Shown piece after piece: positions 5,359 to 11,177 of a DNA stretch of 11,177 nt. The translations under genes were made by a program, and so were the position numbers. The notes under the pieces are model-generated. The model worked only from the letters and a program-made list of their open reading frames with translations, was not told the origin of the DNA and did no database searches. Every line of letters starts with the position of its first letter. The first letter of the stretch is position 1. This DNA comes from Lysobacteraceae bacterium (GTDB lineage: Bacteria > Pseudomonadota > Gammaproteobacteria > Xanthomonadales > Xanthomonadaceae): NCBI GenBank assembly GCA_003505795.1, contig DNXT01000053.1, forward strand, positions 1 through 11,177, written 5' to 3'.

Positions 5359-6369
5359 TCAGGCGCCCGGCGCTTCCGCCACCGAGCGCCGCAGGCACAT
5401 CGAGTACGGCATGCGCACCATCCGGCCGGCGCCGGGTTTGCGGATCGAGGTGATCAGCTCGGTGGTCACCACCCGCCCCATCTCGCGCGCGGGCTGGTGG
5501 ATGGTGGTCAGCGGCGGAAAGATCTGGCGCGACACCGGCATGTCGTCGAAGCCGCAGATCGAGATGTCCTGCGGGATCCGCAGGCCGCGCTCCTGGACCA
5601 CGCTGAACACGCCGGTGGCCATGTCGTCGTTGGCGGCGAAGATCGCGGTCGGCGGGTCGGCCAGGTCGAGCAGCTGCTGGGCGGCGCTCACCCCCGAGTC
5701 GAACGAGAACTCGCCCGGCACCACCAGCGCCGGATCGAACGGCAGGCCGGCCGCCTGCAACGCGTCGCGATAGCCGTCCAGGCGCCACTCGCTGGCCCCG
5801 TGCGCCGGGTGCCCCTTGATGTGGCCGATGCGGCGGTGGCCGTTGCCGATCAGCAGGCCGACGATCTCCTGCACCGCATGGCGTTCGTCGAGGGTGACGC
5901 CGATGTTGTTGTCGCAATCCTTCGGCGACACGCAGGAAAAGGCGATGCCGCGCGCGCGCAGGCGCTCCAGCAGCGCATCGCTGTCGGTCAGCGGCGGAGT
6001 GAGGATCAGCCCGTCCAGCTGCGAGAACGCCACCAGTTCCTCGATCGCCTGCACGAAGTCCGGCCGCCGGAACGACACCGGCTGCACCAGCATTCCGTAG
6101 TGCAGCTCCTGGCAGGCCTGCACCACGCCGGCGATCAGTTCCATCAGGTAGTTGGCCGACGGGTTGTCGTAGACGAAGCCGACCAGGTAGGAACGGCGCC
6201 CGGCCAGGCGCCGTGCCGACGGATCGGGGCGGTAGTTGAGCGCGCGCGCCACTTCCTCGACACGCTGGCGCGTGTCCTCGCGTACCCCGGGCTCGCCGTT
6301 GAGCACGCGCGAGACGGTCTTCATCGACACGCCCGCCGCCTGCGCCACATCCTCGATTCTGATCCGCAC
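5359..6369 (-). CDS. LacI-family transcriptional regulator
   Basis: A 336-residue regulator. The helix-turn-helix is at residues about 5-24 (IEDVAQAAGVSMKTVSRVLN), followed by GEPGVREDTRQRV and the hinge region with YRPDPSARRLAGRRS (46-60). A sugar-binding-protein-like effector domain follows, with typical LacI-family segments LDGLILTPP, IGHIKGHP, AIFAANDDMATG and ICGFDDMPVSRQIFPPLTTI. The start is a GTG at 6369, chosen because it sits three codons before the IEDVA block and no ATG is available; GGGGG lies about 10 nt upstream. It follows the TonB-dependent receptor by 98 bp on the same strand. A weak GATACT -10 in the gap could give it its own promoter. The perfect palindrome at the receptor promoter is its likely operator. 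Family knowledge: LacI proteins in Xanthomonas control sugar uptake loci. The sugar cannot be read from the sequence. Confidence 0.9.
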   Translation of the reverse strand: MRIRIEDVAQAAGVSMKTVSRVLNGEPGVREDTRQRVEEVARALNYRPDPSARRLAGRRSYLVGFVYDNPSANYLMELIAGVVQACQELHYGMLVQPVSFRRPDFVQAIEELVAFSQLDGLILTPPLTDSDALLERLRARGIAFSCVSPKDCDNNIGVTLDERHAVQEIVGLLIGNGHRRIGHIKGHPAHGASEWRLDGYRDALQAAGLPFDPALVVPGEFSFDSGVSAAQQLLDLADPPTAIFAANDDMATGVFSVVQERGLRIPQDISICGFDDMPVSRQIFPPLTTIHQPAREMGRVVTTELITSIRKPGAGRMVRMPYSMCLRRSVAEAPGA

Positions 6370-6435
6370 CGCGTCGTTCCCCCGGGCCGTGACCGGCCCT
6401 CGCCATCCACCAGTATCCCATCCCCCTTGCAGCGT

Positions 6436-6455
6436 GGCGGCCGCTCGCGGCCGCC
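6436..6455. terminator. GC-rich hairpin between receptor and lacI-type genes
   Basis: GGCGGCCGC-TC-GCGGCCGCC is a perfect inverted repeat with 9-bp arms, starting 13 bp beyond the receptor stop codon. It has no T-run on either strand, so it is not a standard intrinsic terminator; it may attenuate read-through into the regulator gene or protect the receptor mRNA end. A smaller hairpin (GGGCC/GGCCC) lies closer to the regulator start. Confidence 0.45.
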
Positions 6456-6467
6456 GCGCCGTGTCGA

Positions 6468-9203
6468 TCACAACTCGTAGCGGAATCCGACCAGATACTG
6501 GCGCCCGTATTCGGTGTATTCCTCGGGCAGGAACAGCGTGGTCCCTTCCGGCGTGCCGGCCGCGCTGACCACGGTGCGGAACGGCTCGTTGGTCAGGTTG
6601 TTGATCTGGAACATCAGCGACAGGCCCTTGAGACGGCTGTCGTCGGCGAAGTCGTAGCTGAGCTGCAGGTCGGTCACGCGCTCGCTGAGCGTGTTGCGGT
6701 AGCTGCGCTGGCCGAACAGCGAGCCGTACTCGCCGCGGTAGGAATCGCGGTAGCGCTGGCTGACGCGCGCGCCGAAGCCGTGCTTCTCGTAGAACAGGGT
6801 GGCGTTGGCCACCACCTTGGACAGGCCCGGGATGGTGTCGGTGCCGGGCGAGGCGTCGCTCGGGTCCGGATCGATCGAGGACTCGGTGTAGGAGCCGTTG
6901 AGCTGCACGCCGAAGCCGTCCAGCGCCTCGGAGAACAGGTCGCCGGTCAGCGTCGCCGCCAGCTCCACGCCGCGCATGTAGCCGCCGGTGCCGTTGGCCC
7001 AGGTGCTGAAGTTGCCGATGTCGGACACCGGCGTCTGCCCGTCCGGGTTGTAGCCGCTGAAGTCCCAGTCCAGGTTCTGCCGGTAGATGTAGGTTTCCAG
7101 GTTCTTGTGGAACAGCGCCAGGCTGACGTAGCTGGCCGAGCCGAAGTACTTCTCCAGCGACAGGTCGAACGAATCGGCGCGGTACGGCTCCAGCGTCGGG
7201 TTGCCGCCGCTGCCGGACCACAGGTTGGTGGTCGGGTCCACCGCCGCGCTGGAATCGGCGCTGAGGTAGTTGATCGGCGGGCGCATCAGCTGCTTGGCCG
7301 CGCCGAAGCGCGCCATCCAGCCGTCGCCGAAGTCGAACACCAGGTTCAGGCTCGGCAACGCGTCGTGGTAGCGCGCGCCCAGCGTCTGCGAGCCGACCAC
7401 CGCGCCGCCGTTGGCGTTGAAGCCGGTGGAGGACTGGTCGGTGGTGATGTACTGCAGGCCGGCGTTGCCGCGCAGGCGGATGCGCTCGGTCAGGTCCATG
7501 TCGATGTTGGCGCGCAGGTAGTAGGTGTTGACGTCCTCGTCGACCACGTAGTCCTTGCGCAGGTCGTCGTTGCTCTCGGAGAGGGCCACGTCGTAGTAGC
7601 GCGACAGCAGCGCGCGCGGATTGAAGCTGAGGACGTCGCCGATGCCGGCGAAGCCCAGCGAGGTGGGCGCGTACAGCAGCGCCGGGTCGACCAGGGTCGG
7701 GGTGCGCCCGGGCAGGTCGGCGAAGTAGACGTCGGCGCGCTTGTCCTTGCTGCGGCGGTTGACGTTCACGCCGAAGTCGAAGCTGCGCACCACCGCGGTG
7801 TCGACGTCGTAGTTGAACTCGACGCGGCCGGCCTTGATCTCGTCCTTCTGCCAGGAGTTCTCCAGGCGGCCGTCGTGGCCCCAGTTCTGCGGGTCCCACA
7901 GGTAGACCGCGCCCGGATCGGACAGGTCGGCCAGCGAGTAGCGCGCGAAGCGGCTGCTCAGCGGCAGGTCGAAGCCGATGTCGGTGGGCGCGGCCAGGCC
8001 GGCATAGGTCTCCAGCTGCGACTGGCGCCGCTCGGCGCGCGAGTAGTTGAGGTCGACCGTGGCCGTCCACGGATCCCAGCTGAAGGTGTTGGTCCAGCCC
8101 GCCGAGAACAGCTTGTCCTCGCGGTCGTTGCTGTCGTTGCGCACCACCGGCTGCGCGCCGACCAGGGTGCCGCGGTTGATCACCGGCACGCCCTGCCGGT
8201 CCACCGTGCCGATGTCACGGTAGGACACCTGGTTGCCGAGCGCGTTGGTGAAGTCGGCGGCGTTGGACCACATCGCGCCGTGCGTCACCTCGTCCTGCTC
8301 GAACTTGGACCAGTACACGTCGAGGATGCTGTGGTAGTGCTCGTTGGGCTTGAACTCCAGCGCGGCCATCACGCCGTCGCGGGTGAGGTCGCGCGACTTC
8401 ACCCAGGCCTCGGACCCCTGCAGCGCGACGTCGCCGGGCGGCTTGCCCGGCTGGGTCTGGCCCCAGCTGTCCGGATTGCCCCACCACCACGCCTTGTAGT
8501 GCTTCTCCTGGAACGGCGAGCTCAGCCGCGCCACGCCCAGCGCCACGCCGATGGTGTCGTCGGCGAACTGGTCCACGTAGGACGCGCTGGCGCGGTAGCC
8601 CTTGTCCTCGCCGTCGCCACTGAGCCCGCCCAGCGAATTCTTCTCGCCGTTGCCGCCGACCACGATGCGGCGCTCGCCCAGGTCCAGCGGCCGGATCGTC
8701 TTCAGGTCCACGGTGCCGGACAGGCCCTGCCCGATCACCGCCGCGTCGGCGGTCTTGTACACGGTCACCGCGTTGATCAGCTCGGCCGGGTACTGGTCGA
8801 ACTCCACGCCGCGGCTGTCGCCGGTGCTGACCACCTCGCGGCCGTTGAGGGTGGTGCCGACGAACTGCTCGGACATGCCGCGGATGTTGATCACCTGCGA
8901 ACGCCCGTCCACGCGCTGGGTGGCGATGCCGGGCAGGCGCGAGATCGAATCGGCGATGGAGATGTCCGGCAGCTTGCCGATGTCCTCGGCCGAGATCGCC
9001 TCGACGATCGAGGTCGACTCGCTCTTGGTCTCCACCGAGGTTTCGATCGCGTGGCGGATGCCGGTCACCTTGACCGCATCGAGCGTACTGACGTCCTGCT
9101 GCTGCGCGGCGGCGGAGAACGACAGGGCCAGCACGCAGGCGGCGGCCAGCGGGCGCACGCGAACGGCGGCACGCACGGAAGCACAACGACGATCCGGTTT
9201 CAT
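6468..9203 (-). CDS. TonB-dependent outer-membrane receptor, Xanthomonas/Caulobacter type
   Basis: A 911-residue receptor. It starts at the ATG at 9203, with GGGAGAG just upstream. Residues 1-38 are a signal peptide (basic, then LAAACVLALSFSAAAQ). TLDAVKVTG at about 43-51 is a likely TonB box. The plug domain follows: VEAISAEDIGKLPDISIADS, ISRLPGIATQRV, VINIRGMSEQF, TTLNGREVVS and YKTADAAVIGQGLSGTVDLK. The rest is the 22-strand barrel, with aromatic-rich alternating strands up to GRQYLVGFRYEL. Family knowledge: this subfamily (TIGR01782-like) imports carbohydrate fragments or other substrates across the outer membrane with energy from TonB-ExbBD. The LacI gene behind it and the palindromes at its promoter suggest a sugar. 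No glycosidase or inner-membrane sugar transporter lies within the window. The final residue is leucine, where an aromatic residue is the usual assembly signal. Intact. Confidence 0.93.
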   Translation of the reverse strand: MKPDRRCASVRAAVRVRPLAAACVLALSFSAAAQQQDVSTLDAVKVTGIRHAIETSVETKSESTSIVEAISAEDIGKLPDISIADSISRLPGIATQRVDGRSQVINIRGMSEQFVGTTLNGREVVSTGDSRGVEFDQYPAELINAVTVYKTADAAVIGQGLSGTVDLKTIRPLDLGERRIVVGGNGEKNSLGGLSGDGEDKGYRASASYVDQFADDTIGVALGVARLSSPFQEKHYKAWWWGNPDSWGQTQPGKPPGDVALQGSEAWVKSRDLTRDGVMAALEFKPNEHYHSILDVYWSKFEQDEVTHGAMWSNAADFTNALGNQVSYRDIGTVDRQGVPVINRGTLVGAQPVVRNDSNDREDKLFSAGWTNTFSWDPWTATVDLNYSRAERRQSQLETYAGLAAPTDIGFDLPLSSRFARYSLADLSDPGAVYLWDPQNWGHDGRLENSWQKDEIKAGRVEFNYDVDTAVVRSFDFGVNVNRRSKDKRADVYFADLPGRTPTLVDPALLYAPTSLGFAGIGDVLSFNPRALLSRYYDVALSESNDDLRKDYVVDEDVNTYYLRANIDMDLTERIRLRGNAGLQYITTDQSSTGFNANGGAVVGSQTLGARYHDALPSLNLVFDFGDGWMARFGAAKQLMRPPINYLSADSSAAVDPTTNLWSGSGGNPTLEPYRADSFDLSLEKYFGSASYVSLALFHKNLETYIYRQNLDWDFSGYNPDGQTPVSDIGNFSTWANGTGGYMRGVELAATLTGDLFSEALDGFGVQLNGSYTESSIDPDPSDASPGTDTIPGLSKVVANATLFYEKHGFGARVSQRYRDSYRGEYGSLFGQRSYRNTLSERVTDLQLSYDFADDSRLKGLSLMFQINNLTNEPFRTVVSAAGTPEGTTLFLPEEYTEYGRQYLVGFRYEL

Positions 9204-9225
9204 GAGCTCTCTCCCGCCCAAGGTT

Positions 9226-9237
9226 GACAGCGCTGTC
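9226..9237. promoter_or_regulatory. LacI-type operator O1 at the receptor promoter
   Basis: GACAGCGCTGTC is a perfect 12-bp palindrome with a central CG step, as is usual for LacI-family sites. It covers part of the -10 hexamer and the predicted transcript start of the receptor gene. A bound repressor here would block RNA polymerase. The LacI regulator downstream of the receptor is the obvious candidate. Confidence 0.7.
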
Positions 9238-9262
9238 TAGAGCACGCGTACGGCGCTGTCAA
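9234..9262 (-). promoter_or_regulatory. Sigma-70 promoter of the TonB-dependent receptor gene
   Basis: On the minus strand TTGACA (9262-9257) is followed after 17 bp by TAGACA (9239-9234). The transcript would start near 9227, about 24 nt before the ATG at 9203. The -35 is a perfect consensus. The promoter is overlapped by O1 at its -10 end and by a degenerate second palindrome at its -35 end. Confidence 0.7.
9249..9261. promoter_or_regulatory. Possible second LacI half-operator O2
   Basis: TACGGCGCTGTCA shares the right half (GCGCTGTC) of operator O1, with a degenerate left half. Its centre is 23 bp from the O1 centre, about two helical turns, and it overlaps the -35 hexamer. Two regulator dimers on one face of the DNA would bracket the promoter. 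The -35 hexamer itself supplies part of the match, so chance is possible. Confidence 0.35.
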
Positions 9263-9630
9263 ACAATTTGCCGCGGCGGCGGTGCGATCCCTTGCAGGCA
9301 GCGCATTGCGGCGGTCCGGCGCGCATGGATCTGTCGCAACGCAGCATGCAAATACGCACGACGACGCGGCCGATCCGGCGCGTGCGAGCGTGCCGGCCGC
9401 GCCCCGATTCGGAGCACGCCGCGCGGCGAACGGGGATGCGGGCAGGCGAAGGTGGCGCCACGCCGCAGGCAGCGCGCCGCCGGCTCGTGCGGTCATCGTC
9501 GAGGATCGGGACCGGCGGCAAGCCGACACCGGTCCCCGACCGCAGCGATCACCTCGCGCCTCCAGATTCAACGTGATCGCGGCACTGCTCACGCGCGGCG
9601 CATGGCAGTCCTACACCGCCCACGCCGCCA
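9263..9630. other. Intergenic stretch without recognised genes
   Basis: No frame in this stretch has a plausible start, ribosome binding site or protein-like composition; all open frames are arginine- and alanine-rich. It separates the receptor promoter from the 3' end of the 97-residue membrane protein gene. I see no RNA gene, repeat or clear terminator in it. Confidence 0.5.
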
Positions 9631-9924
9631 TCACGCCGGCGGGTAGCGCGGATCGCGCGCGACGACCACCGGGGCGTCAGGATCGCGATAGCTCACCTGT
9701 TCCACCACGCGCGGAGTCTCGCGCCAATGGACCAGCAGGTCGGCGTTCTGCTTCTCGAGGTTCTCCAGGCTGCGCGCGATGCGGCGCAGGATGCCCTTGA
9801 TCCCGAAGATCGCGAACGGCACCAGGATCCAGAGTATCGACAGGATCAGCCCGAAGACGAACAGGAAGAACCAGAAGAACGTTCCGAATCCATAGGCCGC
9901 ATGGGCCACCGCATCGGTATCCAT
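9631..9924 (-). CDS. Small membrane protein of unknown function (97 aa)
   Basis: A 97-residue protein starting at the ATG at 9924, with GGAG about 8 nt upstream. Residues about 12-41 are strongly hydrophobic and rich in phenylalanine and isoleucine (FGTFFWFFLFVFGLILSILW, continuing into ILVPFAIFGI), enough for one long or two tightly packed membrane helices. A basic, helical segment follows (LRRIARSLENLEKQNADLL, 46-64), then a short polar tail ending in DPRYPPA. The layout, membrane anchor then amphipathic helix, resembles small regulatory or scaffolding membrane proteins such as PspB, but I see no sequence match and assign no function. The next gene upstream on the same strand is the 54-residue membrane protein, about 110 bp away and separated by a hairpin. 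Confidence 0.75.
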   Translation of the reverse strand: MDTDAVAHAAYGFGTFFWFFLFVFGLILSILWILVPFAIFGIKGILRRIARSLENLEKQNADLLVHWRETPRVVEQVSYRDPDAPVVVARDPRYPPA

Positions 9925-10002
9925 GGTGCATCTCCGCTGTTGGGATGCGCAGTGTCGACAGCGGCCCGTGACTTCGGCGTGCTCCCCGCGTCAGCGCCGG
10001 GT

Positions 10003-10024
10003 GTTCGGCGCGGACACGCCGAAC
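10003..10024. terminator. Hairpin after the 54-residue protein gene
   Basis: GTTCGGCG (10003-10010) and CGCCGAAC (10017-10024) are perfect 8-bp arms around a 6-nt loop. They lie 10 bp past the stop of the 54-residue gene on the minus strand. There is no T-tract. The likely role is transcript-end stabilisation or partial termination before the 97-residue gene. Confidence 0.45.
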
Positions 10025-10033
10025 TCACGCCGT

Positions 10034-10198
10034 CTACCGGACCAGTGCCGCGAACACGCCGATGCCGGCGATCACCAGCAGCATCGCCAGCAACGAACGC
10101 ACCACATGCGATGCCAGCATCCGTTCCCACCATCGGCGCGGTTCCGCCTCCGTGCCGGTCTCCGCCCGCTGTCCCTCGCCTCGCCATGGATTGGCCAT
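10034..10198 (-). CDS. Small single-helix membrane protein (54 aa)
   Basis: A 54-residue frame starting at the ATG at 10198, preceded by GGAGG with a 5-nt spacing, one of the best ribosome binding sites in the window. The first 25 residues are polar and charged (MANPWRGEGQRAE, then TGTEAEPRRWWERM). A single membrane helix follows at about 33-52 (VRSLLAMLLVIAGIGVFAAL), then VR and a TAG stop. Tryptophans at 23-24 and the charge pattern suggest the N-terminus is cytoplasmic (positive-inside rule). No family recognised. It precedes the 97-residue membrane protein gene on the same strand, so the two may be made together. Confidence 0.7.
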   Translation of the reverse strand: MANPWRGEGQRAETGTEAEPRRWWERMLASHVVRSLLAMLLVIAGIGVFAALVR

Positions 10199-10535
10199 GC
10201 CTGCCTCCTGTCACGCAGTAGCAGCGCGCTCCGGCGCCTCGGGCAGGCGCGACGCTGCGGTCTTGAAATGTAAATCGGATTCCCGCCGCCACCTTCTCCT
10301 GCAGGGCGTTAGCAGCATGTTCAGCGGATCGTTGGCAGACGTAAAGAAGCCGGGCTTTCGCCTGCTGCCGCGTCGCCACCAGCAATGCGCGCCGGATCCA
10401 TGCGCGCGCTGCGCGGGCGCTGGCTGACACGTTCAGGAAACGCGCGCCGCGAACCAGGCACCGCTGATCATTTGTTGACATGGACGCGGTTAGGGTGGGT
10501 GGTTGAAACGACTCGCTCGATTCGCAAAGGCAGAA
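10199..10535. other. Divergent intergenic region without recognised genes
   Basis: The stretch lies between the divergently transcribed small membrane-protein genes and the plus-strand small genes, so promoters for both must be here. TTGACA at 10473-10478 is a perfect -35 hexamer for the plus-strand genes, but no convincing -10 follows at 16-18 bp (the region reads GGGTGGGTGG), so an activator or a different sigma factor is possible. No clear minus-strand promoter is seen. No frame looks like a protein gene. Confidence 0.4.
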
Positions 10536-10817
10536 ATGAACAGGGATCCATCCGTCATCGACGTACAGGCCGAGGTTGCGCATTGGCAGGCCCAGCATTC
10601 CAAGGGGACATTGGGCACAGGCAAGTTCAGCGAGCTCTCGCCGGTGATCAAGCTGGCCTGCGATGTCTATCTGCAGGCGCCGCATTCGACCGAGGCGCAG
10701 CGCCTGGGCCTGTTCCGCGACCGGCTGCAGCACCAGTTCATTTCTTCCGGCACCCAGTCCAACTACGAGCAGCTGGCCGCGCAATGCTGGCGCCGCCTCG
10801 GCAATGCCACCAACTGA
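10536..10817 (+). CDS. Small soluble protein of unknown function (93 aa)
   Basis: A 93-residue protein. The ATG at 10536 is chosen over an upstream TTG at 10503 because AAGG lies about 6 nt before it. The sequence is soluble and helix-rich, with no signal peptide, membrane segment or known motif. Notable stretches are VQAEVAHWQAQHSKGTLGTG, IKLACDVYLQAPHS and NYEQLAAQCWRRLG, with two cysteines (42 and 84). I do not recognise the family. The next gene starts 16 nt after its stop on the same strand, so the two are almost certainly one transcript and may act together. Confidence 0.75.
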   Translation: MNRDPSVIDVQAEVAHWQAQHSKGTLGTGKFSELSPVIKLACDVYLQAPHSTEAQRLGLFRDRLQHQFISSGTQSNYEQLAAQCWRRLGNATN

Positions 10818-10833
10818 TCGCCACGGAGAAGTC

Positions 10834-11097
10834 ATGAAGACACACGTCGAAGTACAGCGGGAACTCGAACGGCTCGAACGGCTGGTGCCCCATATCATCA
10901 GCGACCAGGGCGATCGCGCCGAGGAGATCCTCGGCTTCCATGTCGCGAGCCTGCTCGGCAGCGCTTCGCTGTCGGACCAGGGCTTCGTCCGCGAGCACAC
11001 CGCGCAGATGGTGCAGCGGTGCCGCAAGGCACAGGACCAGGCCGCGGCGCGGGGGTTGCGTGGCGGTCCGATGGCCGCCCGGCCGCAACTGGCGTGA
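10834..11097 (+). CDS. Small charged helical protein of unknown function (87 aa)
   Basis: An 87-residue protein with a GGAG about 6 nt before the ATG at 10834. The first part (KTHVEVQRELERLERLVPHI) is a strongly charged helix with coiled-coil character. A mixed segment follows (LGFHVASLLGSASLSDQGFV), then another basic helix (AQMVQRCRKAQDQAAARGLR) and a proline/arginine-rich tail. No known domain is recognised. Tight spacing to the 93-residue gene upstream and to the lipoprotein start 8 nt downstream suggests a three-gene operon. Confidence 0.75.
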   Translation: MKTHVEVQRELERLERLVPHIISDQGDRAEEILGFHVASLLGSASLSDQGFVREHTAQMVQRCRKAQDQAAARGLRGGPMAARPQLA

Positions 11098-11105
11098 GCG
11101 GGATC

Positions 11106-11177
11106 ATGACGAGGATGCGCGCCGCCGGATTGTGGACGGCCGCGACCGCCTGCATGGCGCTGCTGGCCGGCTGCGGC
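11106..11177 (+). CDS. Lipoprotein, N-terminal part only
   Basis: The ATG at 11106 opens a frame to the window edge, 24 codons. It encodes a basic start (MTRMRAAG), a hydrophobic stretch (LWTAATACMALLAG) and the lipobox LAGC at residues 20-23. This is the signal of an exported lipoprotein, whose Cys23 would be acylated after cleavage. GGGA lies just upstream as a weak ribosome binding site; an in-frame GTG at 11094 overlapping the previous stop is an alternative start, and would mean translational coupling. Mature sequence is outside the window, so no function can be given. Confidence 0.6.
   Translation, partial: MTRMRAAGLWTAATACMALLAGCG

Noticed and set aside
5038..6480. 480-codon plus-strand frame
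   Set aside because: It crosses the relaxase fragment, a hairpin repeat and the antisense of the LacI gene; composition is a shadow pattern.
5359..8070. 903-codon minus-strand frame running from inside the receptor gene into the lacI-type gene
   Set aside because: Only the part from 6369 to 5359 is the LacI protein. The rest is an arginine/glutamine-rich out-of-frame reading of the receptor gene, not a fusion protein.
6780..9227. Long open frame (815 codons) antisense to the receptor gene
   Set aside because: Its composition is dominated by valine, arginine, alanine and glycine and it mirrors the receptor codons; such antisense frames are common in high-GC genes with strong third-position bias. 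No start signals.
9846..11027. 393-codon minus-strand frame
   Set aside because: It is antisense to two plus-strand small genes and overlaps the 54-residue gene in another frame, with no recognisable domain.
1..11177. CRISPR array, tRNA, rRNA, riboswitch or intact insertion sequence
   Set aside because: No regularly spaced repeats, no cloverleaf or ribosomal sequence, no transposase domain and no paired terminal inverted repeats were seen on reading both strands.

Overview
The window reads as the chromosome of a high-GC gammaproteobacterium of the Xanthomonadaceae, most likely Xanthomonas or a close relative. The basis is a TonB-dependent receptor of the Xanthomonas/Caulobacter type paired with a LacI regulator, a FabR/DesT-type regulator beside a reductase gene, and two intergenic hairpin repeats of a kind I know from Xanthomonas (about 1338-1440 and 5281-5307). 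No rRNA, tRNA, CRISPR array or intact transposase is visible.

Layout. (1) 1-1215: a divergent pair, a partial ferredoxin-NAD(P)H reductase-like gene (minus, DesC-like) and a FabR/DesT-type TetR repressor (plus). They share a 90-bp gap holding two overlapping palindromes, which suggests control of an unsaturated fatty acid desaturase system whose desaturase would lie beyond base 1. (2) 1216-2025: no intact gene; a Xanthomonas-type repeat and a probable frameshifted gene remnant. (3) 2026-4740: three minus-strand genes: a secreted protein resembling only the C-terminal lobe of an iron-siderophore binding protein, an MFS drug/metabolite exporter of the AraJ/YdhP type, and a TetR regulator. Several inverted and direct repeats lie near their starts. 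(4) 5043-5256: the C-terminal tail of a DUF3363-type conjugative relaxase, broken by a one-base frameshift, showing that a mobile element once sat here. (5) 5359-9262: a LacI regulator and a 911-residue TonB-dependent receptor. The receptor promoter (TTGACA-17-TAGACA) is overlapped by a perfect 12-bp palindrome, a classic LacI-family repression layout, so the pair is probably a carbohydrate uptake module. (6) 9631-11177: small genes of unknown function: two minus-strand small membrane proteins (97 and 54 residues) and, on the plus strand, two small soluble proteins followed by the start of a lipoprotein cut by the window edge.

The receptor and LacI gene form one functional unit. The MFS and TetR genes form a likely second one, with the truncated binding protein upstream on the same strand. 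I found no convincing new multi-gene system. The observations most worth following are the single-lobe binding protein with its internal 18-bp perfect inverted repeat, the relaxase remnant, and the operator architectures.
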